From Caballeronia sordidicola (GTDB taxonomy: Bacteria; Pseudomonadota; Gammaproteobacteria; Burkholderiales; Burkholderiaceae), in contig NZ_JNFG01000017.1 of NCBI RefSeq assembly GCF_000729995.1, positions 62,001 to 126,000 of the forward strand: a DNA stretch of 64,000 bases. The letters are read 5' to 3'. Positions within the stretch are counted from its first letter, which is position 1. Every line of letters starts with the position of its first letter. The position numbers and the translations under genes are program-made. The notes under the pieces were generated by a model that had not been told where the DNA came from, searched no databases, and worked only from the letters and a program-made list of their open reading frames with translations. This document shows, piece after piece, positions 17,338-26,149 of this stretch.

Positions 17338-18390
17338 TTGCCGCACGTCCCGATCTCCGTCATGTCCTCGTGGGGCGCGTGGGCCGTGTTCGTCAGCGTG
17401 CTCGCCACCCAACTCGGCGTCCCCATTCCCGCTGCACCCATGCTGGTGCTCGCCGGCACGTTAGTCGCGGCCGGGCTGGCTTCGTTCTGGCATATGTTGG
17501 CGGCCGCGGTCATTGCGGTGGTTATCGCCGATTCGCTTTGGTTTGCTGCCGGGCGGTTATATGGCCGGCGGTTCCTGACCTCGCTCGTGCGGTTCTCACT
17601 TTCCCTTGATACCACTTTGCGTACCGCCCGGCATTGGTTCGAGCGGTTCGGCGTGCCTTTGCTCGCGCTCTCTAAATTCGTTCCGGGATTGGGATTGGTG
17701 TCGTCGCCGTTGCTCGGGACGACGCAGATCGATGTGCGCGTTTTCGTGTTCTGGGATCTGGTGGGCGCTACGTTGTGGGCGTCGGCGTGGATGCTCGGCG
17801 GCGCGATCCTGAATGCCGAAGTGGCGCATCTGCTGGTGTTCGTGAGGACGTATGGGCTCACCGCGCTCGATGTGCTCGGGATGGCCGCGGGCGCGTTTTT
17901 CGCGTATCGATGGGCGCGCCGCATCCAGTTCCGTCGATGGCTCGCGAAGTATCGGATCTCGCCCGAACAACTCGATGAAATGATGCGGTCGGATGCGCCG
18001 CCGGTTATTTTCGATGCCCGGCCGGAAGAGGTGAGGAAGAAGGAGGCGCATCGGATCAAAGGCGCGATTCCGCTGGACCTGGAGTCGTCGAGGAAAATCG
18101 ATCCGATGTTTCAGGAACACGAGGTCGTGGTGTATTGCGTGTGTCCGAATGAAGCGACGGCCAAGCATATTGTGCGGCAGTTGCAGGCGAAGGGGTTTCG
18201 GAACGTGCGGCCGCTGAAGGGCGGGTTGGACGCGTGGGAGAAGAAGGGGTTTCCGGTGGAGGCTATTCCTTTTGATTCGTTGCGGACGGGTTCTGCGGTG
18301 TCTTCGTCTTCCTCTTCCCCTACGCTCGATGACGACGATGATCGGAGCATGGGCGATATGGTGACCGTTCGGGCTACGGCGCCGGAGTGA
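17338..18390 (+). CDS. DedA-family membrane protein fused to rhodanese
   Basis: This 350-residue fusion has an N-terminal DedA/SNARE-associated membrane domain at about 1-210, with GVPIPAAPMLVLAGTL, GRRFLTSL and FVPGLGLVSSPLLG. A cytosolic rhodanese domain at about 235-325 contains FDARPEEV and the active-site loop YCVCPNEAT. DedA proteins are inner-membrane, flippase-like proteins; rhodaneses move sulfane sulfur through the loop Cys. I chose TTG at 17338 because AAGGAG ends six bases before it; the next ATG (17362) has none, and earlier codons add an unrelated stretch. The tail has poly-Ser and poly-Asp runs. Confidence 0.88.
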   Translation: MPHVPISVMSSWGAWAVFVSVLATQLGVPIPAAPMLVLAGTLVAAGLASFWHMLAAAVIAVVIADSLWFAAGRLYGRRFLTSLVRFSLSLDTTLRTARHWFERFGVPLLALSKFVPGLGLVSSPLLGTTQIDVRVFVFWDLVGATLWASAWMLGGAILNAEVAHLLVFVRTYGLTALDVLGMAAGAFFAYRWARRIQFRRWLAKYRISPEQLDEMMRSDAPPVIFDARPEEVRKKEAHRIKGAIPLDLESSRKIDPMFQEHEVVVYCVCPNEATAKHIVRQLQAKGFRNVRPLKGGLDAWEKKGFPVEAIPFDSLRTGSAVSSSSSSPTLDDDDDRSMGDMVTVRATAPE

Positions 18391-18427
18391 GTTTTTTGTT
18401 GTTTTTTGCTAACCGGAGCTGCGTCGG

Positions 18428-19324
18428 ATGAAGCTGTTGGATAGGGTGGATCCCTCGCAACTTTTTGGCCTGCCAGCGCCGGATATCGCCACGTTGGATG
18501 ATGGCCTGCAAGTTCCCTTTGTACAGACCGGGCACGAGCATCACGAGGTGATGCTGTTCGTGCATGGGTCGCTTTGTGACTTTCGATACTGGAAGCCGCA
18601 GTTAGGGCCGCTTGCGAAGCAGTATCGATGTGTCGCGCCTAGTCTTTCGCATTACTGGCCTTCGAGGGTTTTGGGGTTTGGTGCGATGGCCGGTGGCTCG
18701 CGGCAATTTAGCTGGGACGCGCATGTTGATGAGTTGGGGCGGTTTGTTGAGCGGCTGGGTGTTGGGGCGGTGAATGTTGTTGGGCACTCGCGGGGTGGGT
18801 GTGTTGCGTTTCATCTTGCCGTGAGATATCCGGAGTTGGTGAAGTCGTTGGTGCTCGCTGATCCCGGTGGGGCGGTGTCTCGGCCGGGCGATGATGGGCG
18901 AGCGCGGACGGTTTTGCCTGCGCCGGTTAATGCGCTGCGGGCGAAGGCTGCGGAGTTGATTGGTAGCGGGGAAGTGGATGCGGGGTTGGAGCTTTTTGTC
19001 GATTCGGTGAGCCGGCCCGGGTTCTGGGCGAGGAGTCCGAAAGAGTTCAAGGCGATGGCGATGGATAACGCGAATACGCTGGCGCTCCAGTTTCGAGATC
19101 CGTTGCCTGCGTACGATGCGCGGGATGCGGGGAGGGTGCAATGCCCGACGCTGCTAATCGATGGGGAGAAGAGTCCGCGGATGTTTCGGGATGCGGTGGG
19201 GGCGCTGGAAGGGTGGATTCATGGTGCGCAGAGAGTGACGATTGAAGGCGCGTCGCATGGGATGAATGTGACGCATGCGAGCGTCTTTAATCGGACTGTA
19301 GGGGCGATGGTTTCCGCCGCTTAG
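18428..19324 (+). CDS. alpha/beta hydrolase
   Basis: This 298-residue cytosolic alpha/beta hydrolase has the oxyanion region FVHGSLCDFRYW near residues 38-49, nucleophile elbow GHSRGG near 119-124 (catalytic Ser), a likely acid in LIDGEKS near 240, and a late His in EGASHGMNVTH near 277-287. The substrate cannot be inferred. CCGGAGC lies seven bases before the ATG. It follows the DedA-rhodanese gene by 37 bp and could be co-transcribed with it. It is the last core gene before the hsd insertion. Confidence 0.88.
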   Translation: MKLLDRVDPSQLFGLPAPDIATLDDGLQVPFVQTGHEHHEVMLFVHGSLCDFRYWKPQLGPLAKQYRCVAPSLSHYWPSRVLGFGAMAGGSRQFSWDAHVDELGRFVERLGVGAVNVVGHSRGGCVAFHLAVRYPELVKSLVLADPGGAVSRPGDDGRARTVLPAPVNALRAKAAELIGSGEVDAGLELFVDSVSRPGFWARSPKEFKAMAMDNANTLALQFRDPLPAYDARDAGRVQCPTLLIDGEKSPRMFRDAVGALEGWIHGAQRVTIEGASHGMNVTHASVFNRTVGAMVSAA

Positions 19325-19532
19325 CGTATTGAGGCAATCGATGCGAATGGATCGCCCGCGAGAAACCAACCAATAAGGTATCCGGCGCACTGGCGATCTC
19401 TCGCAAGATCCGAAATCGAACAGCGCAGCCTATGCTAGGCGAGCGCGACACGTGGACACGGCCGCACATCTTTTGACGATCCTTACTAAAAACCGCTTAT
19501 GCTTCTCACCTCTTCTTTGATCTGAAATTCGA
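19325..19532. other. left flank of the hsd insertion
   Basis: No gene. Base composition falls toward AT after about 19480. I searched for a copy of the tRNA 3' end found at 25954-25985 and found no long match, only the 7-mer ATTCGAA near 19526. Confidence 0.4.
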
Positions 19533-19622
19533 ATGAGCCGTTACTGCGGGGACAAATACGCCAAGCCGATTTTAGATGCCGCCGAATACTGGCGGGATGC
19601 GGCATTAATCGGCGAGGCGTGA
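19533..19622 (+). pseudogene. 29-codon stub, possible N-terminus of a McrB-like gene
   Basis: A short frame reads MSRYCGDKYAKPILDAAEYW and ends RDAALIGEA with a stop at 19620-19622. The pattern of an initial YCG, a helix ending in AAEYWRDAAL and a following acidic loop resembles, from memory, the start of some McrB-type restriction ATPases, which continue for hundreds of residues. Here it stops at once, 56 bp before hsdR. It could be a truncated gene at an insertion junction, a leader peptide, or chance. The homology is unverified. Confidence 0.35.
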
Positions 19623-19678
19623 CGCTACTTCCTTTATCATTCGCTTGACGCCAACTAGGGCCAAGAGCGATCTCGCGT

Positions 19679-22462
19679 ATGACCGAAAACCAGAATCCAG
19701 AACAAAAAGCCCGAGACAATATTGACGCGCTGCTTAAGCGAGCAGGTTGGGTCGTTCAGTCAGCGAAGAAGATTGATTTCGGCGCAGGGCTTGGCATCGC
19801 TGTCCGGGAATACCAAACCGATGTCGGTCCGGCGGATTATGTGTTGTGGGTCGACAAAAAAGCAGTGGGAGTTATCGAGGCAAAGAAGGAGGACCTTGGC
19901 CACAAAATCATCGAAGTCGAACAGCAGACCGAAGGATACGCTGCTGCCAAACTAAAGTGGGTGAATAACAAGGGTCCCTTGCCCTTTCTCTACGAGAGCA
20001 CCGGCATCATCACCCGTTTCACCGACGGCCGTGACCCCAAGCCCCGCTCCCGGGAGGTGTTCAATTTCCATCGCCCGGAAACCATCAAGGAATGGTTATC
20101 TCAAGGCTCCAGCCTCCGCCGGCGCTTGCAGACCATCCCTGCTTTGAATTCGAACCACTTGCCCGCTCAGGAACTGCACCTGCGCGACTGCCAGGAAATT
20201 GCCATCAACAACCTGGAAGAATCTTTCAAGGCAGACCGACCTCGTGCCCTGATCCAGATGGCCACCGGTGCCGGCAAGACCTACACCGCCATTACCTCCA
20301 TCTATCGCCTGCTTAAGTACGCCGAGGGAAAGCGCATCCTCTTTCTCGTCGATACCAAGAACCTTGGCGAGCAGGCCGAGCAGGAAATGATGTCCTACGT
20401 TCCGCTTGACGATAACCGCAAATTCACTGAGCTTTACAACGTCCAGCGGCTCAAATCCTCGTACATCGCCAAGGATAGCCAAGTATGCATCAGTACCATC
20501 CAGCGCCTGTATTCCATCCTGAAGGGAACTGAGCTCGACGAAGCCACCGAACAAATCAATCCAGCCGAGCTCGTTCAGCCCAAGGCGCCGATGCCCGTCG
20601 TCTATGACGCCAACATCCCTCCGGAGTTCTTCGACTTCATCTATATCGACGAATGCCACCGATCGATCTACAACCTCTGGCAGCAGGTTATTGACTACTT
20701 CGACGCCAGCTTGATCGGTCTTACCGCCACGCCTGACAACCGGACCTATGGATTCTTCAAGAAAAACGTCGTCAGCGATTACAGCCACGAAAAAGCCGTG
20801 GCCGATGGCGTCAATGTCGGCAATGAAATTTACGTCATCGAAACGCAGATCACCAAAGCCGGTGGCGAAATCAAAGCACAGCAGCAGGTTGAGCGGCGGG
20901 AAAAGCTCACCCGCAAGAAGCGCTGGGAACAGCAAGACGAAGACGAGACTTACTCCGCCACGCAGCTTGACCGCAATATCGTGAACCCGGATCAGATTCG
21001 AACCATCATCCGTACTTTCCGCGACAAGCTGCCGGAAATATTCCCCGGCCGCGAAGAAGTGCCCAAGACCCTCATTTTCGCCAAGAGCGACAGCCACGCC
21101 GACGACATCATCCAGACCGCCCGTGAAGAATTTGGCGAGGGTAACGCCTTCTGCAAAAAGCTTACCTACAAGAGTGAAGAAGACCCCAAGTCTGTCCTAG
21201 CCCAGTTCCGGAACGATTACTACCCGCGCATTGCGGTCACCGTGGACATGATCGCCACCGGCACCGACGTCAAACCGCTCGAATGCCTGCTGTTCATGCG
21301 CGACGTCAAAAGCCGCAACTACTTCGAGCAGATGAAGGGGCGCGGCACCCGAACGCTTGAAATGGACGATCTGAGGAAGGTCACGCCGTCCGCTAAGAGC
21401 GCCAAGACCCACTATGTCATCGTCGATGCCATTGGCGTTACCAAGTCGCTAAAGACTGCCAGCCAGCCCCTCATCACCAAGCCCTCGATCCCACTCAAGG
21501 ATTTGGCCATGGCCGTCATGATGGGCGCCACCGACGAAGACACAGTGTCGTCCCTTGCCGGCCGTCTGGCCCGCCTCAACAAGCAACTCGATACCGACGA
21601 GCAACGGCAAGTCCGCGATGCAGCCGGCGGCATCGAGCTCAGCCAGATCGTCGGCAGGTTGTTCGGCGCTATCGACGCCGATAACATTGAAGCCAGAGCG
21701 TTGGAGCTGGCCGGCCTCCCAATAGGCTTCGACCCCGGCGATAGCAAGCGCCAACAAGCGCAGGAGCAGTTGATAAATACCGCCTCCAGTGTCCTCAACG
21801 GCGAGCTGATCGAACTCATCGACGCCATCCGCCGCGATAAAGAGCAAACGATCGACCACGACAACATCGACATTCTTCTGCGTGCCGAATGGGACAAGGA
21901 CGCTGCGAATAATGCCCAGGCCATCACCGATGAGTTCGTCGAATACCTGAAGTCCAAACAGGACAACATCAGCGCGCTCACCATCTTCTTCAGCGAGCCG
22001 TACAGAAGGCGCGAACTCAGCTTCGACCTAATTCGGGAGGTAGTCGACAAGCTCAAGATGGACAAACCCAAGCTCGCGCCACTGCGGGTGTGGCAGGCTT
22101 ACAGCCACTTGGACGACTACAAGGGCGGGCAGCCGATCAGCGAACTCACGGCGCTCGTGGCGCTCATTCGCCACGTCTGCGGCATGGATAAAAAGCTATC
22201 CACCTTCGACGACACCGTTCGCCGTAACTTTCAGAATTGGGTGATGAAGCACCACTCCGGCGGCAGTGAAAAATTTAACGAGGAACAAATGAATTGGCTG
22301 CGTATGATCCGCGACCACGTCGCCAACTCTTTTCACATCGAGCGCGGCGATTTGGAAATGTCGCCCTTTGATGGGCAAGGCGGCCTGGGAAAAATGTATC
22401 AACTGTTTGGGACGAAGATGGATACGCTGCTGGACGAATTGAATGAAGTGTTGGTGGCGTAA
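19679..22462 (+). CDS. hsdR: type I restriction enzyme, restriction/translocase subunit
   Basis: HsdR cuts and pumps unmodified DNA in complex with HsdM and HsdS. The 927-residue chain shows an N-terminal nuclease with DYVLWVD and VIEAKKE near residues 53-69, then an SF2 motor with Walker A MATGAGKT near 196-203, IDECHRS near 322, GLTATPD near 347 and RGTRTLEM near 556, and a helical C-terminus. It appears intact. The ATG at 19679 has only a weak ribosome binding site (AAGAGCG). It opens a three-gene operon with overlapping ends (TAATG) into hsdS. Codon use differs from the neighbours, which suggests horizontal gain. Confidence 0.95.
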   Translation: MTENQNPEQKARDNIDALLKRAGWVVQSAKKIDFGAGLGIAVREYQTDVGPADYVLWVDKKAVGVIEAKKEDLGHKIIEVEQQTEGYAAAKLKWVNNKGPLPFLYESTGIITRFTDGRDPKPRSREVFNFHRPETIKEWLSQGSSLRRRLQTIPALNSNHLPAQELHLRDCQEIAINNLEESFKADRPRALIQMATGAGKTYTAITSIYRLLKYAEGKRILFLVDTKNLGEQAEQEMMSYVPLDDNRKFTELYNVQRLKSSYIAKDSQVCISTIQRLYSILKGTELDEATEQINPAELVQPKAPMPVVYDANIPPEFFDFIYIDECHRSIYNLWQQVIDYFDASLIGLTATPDNRTYGFFKKNVVSDYSHEKAVADGVNVGNEIYVIETQITKAGGEIKAQQQVERREKLTRKKRWEQQDEDETYSATQLDRNIVNPDQIRTIIRTFRDKLPEIFPGREEVPKTLIFAKSDSHADDIIQTAREEFGEGNAFCKKLTYKSEEDPKSVLAQFRNDYYPRIAVTVDMIATGTDVKPLECLLFMRDVKSRNYFEQMKGRGTRTLEMDDLRKVTPSAKSAKTHYVIVDAIGVTKSLKTASQPLITKPSIPLKDLAMAVMMGATDEDTVSSLAGRLARLNKQLDTDEQRQVRDAAGGIELSQIVGRLFGAIDADNIEARALELAGLPIGFDPGDSKRQQAQEQLINTASSVLNGELIELIDAIRRDKEQTIDHDNIDILLRAEWDKDAANNAQAITDEFVEYLKSKQDNISALTIFFSEPYRRRELSFDLIREVVDKLKMDKPKLAPLRVWQAYSHLDDYKGGQPISELTALVALIRHVCGMDKKLSTFDDTVRRNFQNWVMKHHSGGSEKFNEEQMNWLRMIRDHVANSFHIERGDLEMSPFDGQGGLGKMYQLFGTKMDTLLDELNEVLVA

Positions 22463-23967
22463 TGAGAGACGAATCAATTTGTCCGGGCTGGCATCCTACT
22501 ACTCTTCGAGAAATTGCTTCGTGGGGTTCCGGCGGAACGCCTTCGCGGGCAGTTGCAAGATATTTTGTAGGAACGATTCCCTGGATCAAAACGGGAGAAT
22601 TGGGAGAAAAGTACATCCGCTGTTCTGAAGAAAAAATCTCGGAAGAGGCGCTGAACAATTCAAGCGCTAAGATTTTTCCCAAGAACTCGGTCGGTATCGC
22701 GATGTATGGAGCAACCATCGGAAAATTGTCGATATGGGGAATTGACGCTTCAACTAACCAGGCGTGCGCTGTCGGTGTTCCGAGTGAGGCCGTTGATAAA
22801 GAATATCTTTACTACTTTCTCCTATCTGAGAGGGAAACACTCATCAAGGCCGGAAAAGGCGGCGCACAGCCAAACATTTCGCAAGGCATCATCAAAGAGT
22901 GGCCAATTGCCTTACCCCCACTCCGCGAACAACATCGCATTGTTGCCAAAATCGAGGAGCTGTTCTCCGAGTTGGACCAGGGCATTGAAAGCCTGAAGAC
23001 CGCCCAGGCCCAGCTGAAGGTGTACCGCCAAGCCCTCCTAAAGCACGCCTTCGAAGGCAAGCTCACAGCTCAATGGCGCGCCAACAACCCAGACAAACTC
23101 GAAACCGCCGATGCCCTGCTGAAAAGTATTCAACATGAGCGTGCGCAACGCTATCTAGAACAACTCGCCGAATGGGAGGCAGGTGGCAAAGAGGGAGCCA
23201 GACCCAAAGCTCCAAAAACGCCATCGTTACTGACTGCTGAAGAACTTGCTGAGCTGCCTCAACTGGAAATCGGTTGGGTATGGATCAAATACGGAGATCT
23301 ATGTTCGCATGTGAGGAATGGCATCTCTGCTAAGCCTGAGGGGGACACTGGGGCACCTATTTTTCGAATCAGCGCGGTGCGCCCAATGTTCTTTGATATG
23401 GCTGACATCAGACATATCCAAAACTCAGGGGGGGAGCTCGACAGTTATTACCTGCAACGAGGAGACTTGGTTTTCACCCGTTACAATGGGTCGAGACGTT
23501 ATGTTGGTGTATGTGCTGAATACCGGTCTGACGAAAAAAGGCTGTTTCCGGACAAATTGGTTCAAACAAGAGTTTTTTCCAGACAGATCGCCACTGCATA
23601 TCTGGAAAAGGCATTGAACTCGGGGGCCTCGCGCCGCTTCGTTGAGTCAAAGATCCGAACGACGGCGGGCCAATCAGGTGTTTCTGGTGAGGACATCAAA
23701 AACATCCCGGTACCCATCTGCAGTTTCGAAGAGCAGAACGGAATTATGGAATTGCTGGAACCCAAACTATCTGAGACAGACCATCTAGAGCACACCATAA
23801 CTAATGCCCTGCAACAGACTGAAGCGCTGCGTCAGTCCATCCTAAAGCAAGCTTTCTCCGGCAAACTGGTTCCACAAGACTCCGCTGAGGAACCCGCTTC
23901 GGTCCAGCTCGCACGCATTGAGGCGGAAAAGTCCGCCCAACTCCAAGGCAAGAAAACCCTCAAATGA
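22462..23967 (+). CDS. hsdS: type I restriction-modification specificity subunit
   Basis: HsdS sets the bipartite DNA target for both cutting and methylation. The 501 residues show the two-repeat plan: target domain 1 (about 1-150), a coiled-coil spacer (about 155-200) ending VYRQALLKHAFEGKL, a basic linker, target domain 2 (about 270-425) and a second coiled coil ending LRQSILKQAFSGKL. The matching ends of the two coiled coils are the internal repeat that holds the half-sites apart. The ATG overlaps the hsdR stop by one base and the 3' end overlaps hsdM by four. The first target domain is clearly more AT-rich than the rest, as expected of exchangeable domains. Confidence 0.95.
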   Translation: MRDESICPGWHPTTLREIASWGSGGTPSRAVARYFVGTIPWIKTGELGEKYIRCSEEKISEEALNNSSAKIFPKNSVGIAMYGATIGKLSIWGIDASTNQACAVGVPSEAVDKEYLYYFLLSERETLIKAGKGGAQPNISQGIIKEWPIALPPLREQHRIVAKIEELFSELDQGIESLKTAQAQLKVYRQALLKHAFEGKLTAQWRANNPDKLETADALLKSIQHERAQRYLEQLAEWEAGGKEGARPKAPKTPSLLTAEELAELPQLEIGWVWIKYGDLCSHVRNGISAKPEGDTGAPIFRISAVRPMFFDMADIRHIQNSGGELDSYYLQRGDLVFTRYNGSRRYVGVCAEYRSDEKRLFPDKLVQTRVFSRQIATAYLEKALNSGASRRFVESKIRTTAGQSGVSGEDIKNIPVPICSFEEQNGIMELLEPKLSETDHLEHTITNALQQTEALRQSILKQAFSGKLVPQDSAEEPASVQLARIEAEKSAQLQGKKTLK

Positions 23968-25445
23968 ACGCAACCGCATCCATCGTTTCAAAGGTCTGGA
24001 GTTTCTGCACCACGCTACGCGACGATGGCGTGGGCTACGGCGACTATCTGGAGCAGCTCACCTATCTGATCTTCCTAAAAATGGCGGACGAGTACAGCCA
24101 GCCACCCCATAATCGCAAGGTTGGCGTCCCGGCCGAGTACAACTGGCAGAGCCTCAAGGCCAAGCGAGGAGCAGAGTTGGAGGTTCATTACGTGACGCTA
24201 TTGCGCGAACTGGGCAACATGCCTGGCATGCTCGGCGCGATCTTTACCAAGGCGCAGAACAAAATTCAGGACCCCGCCAAGCTGTATCGCCTGATCGACA
24301 TGGTGAACGAAACTCAGTGGGTCACCATGGGTGCTGATGTCAAAGGTGACATCTACGAGGGCCTGCTCGAACGCAACGCCGAAGATACCAAGTCTGGCGC
24401 CGGCCAATATTTCACGCCCCGCGCCCTCATTCGCGCCATGGTTGAATGTGTCCGCCCCGAACCCAACAAGACGATTGCCGATCCCGCCTGTGGCACCGGC
24501 GGCTTCTTCCTCGCCGCGTACGACTTTCTGGTGACGACGCACCAGATGAATAAGGCACAAAAAGCCTTCCTCAAGCACGACACCTTCTACGGCAACGAGA
24601 TCGTCGCGAGCACCCGCCGACTCGCTTTGATGAACATGTTCCTCCATAACATCGGCGAGATAGACGGGGACAGCATCGTTTCCCCTAACGATGCGTTGGT
24701 CGCCAGTTCGCCGCAAACTTACGACTACGTACTTGCCAATCCACCCTTCGGCAAGAAGAGTTCTATGAGCTTTACGAATGATGAAGGTGAACAGGAAAAG
24801 GACGACCTGACCTACAACCGCCAGGACTTTTGGGCCACCACGTCAAACAAACAGCTCAACTTCGTTCAGCACACCCGCACCATGCTGAAGACCACCGGGC
24901 GTGCTGCCGTAGTCGTGCCTGACAACGTTTTGTTCGAAGGCGGTGCTGGTGAGACTGTTCGCAAGAAGCTGATGGAAAACACCGACCTCCACACCATTCT
25001 GCGCCTGCCGACCGGCATCTTCTATGCCAATGGCGTTAAGGCAAACGTGTTGTTCTTCGACAATCATGCCGCCAGCAAAGACCCCTGGACCAAGGAAGTT
25101 TGGTTCTATGACTACCGCACCAACATTCATCACACGCTCAAAAAGAAGCCGCTCCGCTTTGAGGACTTAAAGGATTTCATCGCCTGCTACAACGTGGACA
25201 ACCGCTTTAAGCGCAAGCAAACGTGGAGCGAGAAGAGCAACCCCGAGGGCCGTTGGCGCAAATTCACTCATGAGCAGATCTTGGCTCGGGACAAAACCAG
25301 CCTTGATATTTTCTGGCTCAAGGACAAAAGGCTTGCCGACCTCGACAATCTTCCCGAACCGGACGAGTTGGCCATCGACATAATCGACAACCTCGAGGCT
25401 GGGCTAGATAGCTTCCGAGCGATTGCTGCCGCACTTAATGCCTAA
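23964..25445 (+). CDS. hsdM: type I restriction-modification DNA methyltransferase subunit
   Basis: HsdM is an N6-adenine methyltransferase that protects host DNA. The 493 residues include the helical N-terminal domain (about 1-130), the AdoMet site ADPACGTGGFF near residues 171-181 and the catalytic NPPF (VLANPPFGKK near 257). The length is normal and the gene looks intact. It is last in the operon, after hsdS, joined by an ATGA overlap; the usual order is hsdR-hsdM-hsdS or M-S-R. No terminator is seen directly after it. Confidence 0.96.
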   Translation: MNATASIVSKVWSFCTTLRDDGVGYGDYLEQLTYLIFLKMADEYSQPPHNRKVGVPAEYNWQSLKAKRGAELEVHYVTLLRELGNMPGMLGAIFTKAQNKIQDPAKLYRLIDMVNETQWVTMGADVKGDIYEGLLERNAEDTKSGAGQYFTPRALIRAMVECVRPEPNKTIADPACGTGGFFLAAYDFLVTTHQMNKAQKAFLKHDTFYGNEIVASTRRLALMNMFLHNIGEIDGDSIVSPNDALVASSPQTYDYVLANPPFGKKSSMSFTNDEGEQEKDDLTYNRQDFWATTSNKQLNFVQHTRTMLKTTGRAAVVVPDNVLFEGGAGETVRKKLMENTDLHTILRLPTGIFYANGVKANVLFFDNHAASKDPWTKEVWFYDYRTNIHHTLKKKPLRFEDLKDFIACYNVDNRFKRKQTWSEKSNPEGRWRKFTHEQILARDKTSLDIFWLKDKRLADLDNLPEPDELAIDIIDNLEAGLDSFRAIAAALNA

Positions 25446-25901
25446 TCGTCACATCCCTGCATTATGCCGACAGCCGCAGGCAAGAGCAGTTCTTCGAGAG
25501 ATGCTGAGGCGGCCGGACGGACGACCAGCCTCCCTACACTTCTTCAATGCCGTTGCCGCAAAGAGCGCATATGTTTTTGATCAAAGCAACAGGCGTGAAG
25601 AATTTCTCGATGGCACGCTTTCTTGAGGAGGGCCCGGCGCGCCATCGATAGCGACACGTTGATGCGTTGATGGATGACGGCCGATGGGTTCAGCGGCAGG
25701 CGGCCCGGATGATCTCGACCGCAGTGGCGCATGGTGATCAATGGCCGATTGCATTCCAGAGGCAGGTGAGGTGCGGCGGGCGAGAGGGCAACGCCGCCTT
25801 AGTAGATCAAGGACCTACGAAAAAGGATTCCCGCGGGCCCCTATTCGAAACTAGAAATTAGATATCTGCCAGAACTGCTTCCCGGACTGGGTCCCGCACG
25901 C
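25446..25901. other. right flank of the hsd insertion, no recognisable gene
   Basis: About 450 bp. Several short frames exist on both strands, but none resembles an integrase, transposase or known protein, and none has a convincing start. The stretch looks like degraded mobile or intergenic DNA between hsdM and the tRNA. Confidence 0.4.
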
Positions 25902-25943
25902 ACCAAAACAAAAAGCCGCTACTTCTTTCGAAGCAGCGGCTTT
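25902..25943 (-). terminator. intrinsic terminator of the tRNA
   Basis: The stem AAAGCCGCT / AGCGGCTTT is extended by CTTC / GAAG past one mismatch, and on the minus strand it is followed by TTTTTGTTTTGG. It lies 11 bp beyond the CCA end of the tRNA. Confidence 0.85.
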
Positions 25944-25953
25944 CTTTACAACT

Positions 25954-26030
<77 letters not shown>

Positions 26031-26149
26031 AAGAGATCGAGATTATGAAGAGGGTTGCGAAACCTGTCAACCCCTTCCAGGCTCATTCCTAGAGACAAGG
26101 TAGCCCGGAAAGCGACCACCCCACAATCGCTCCCCGAACCGCCCGAAAA

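Noticed and set aside
25544..25741. 65-codon minus-strand ORF right of hsdM
   Set aside because: No recognisable integrase or transposase motif and no good start; treated as non-coding.
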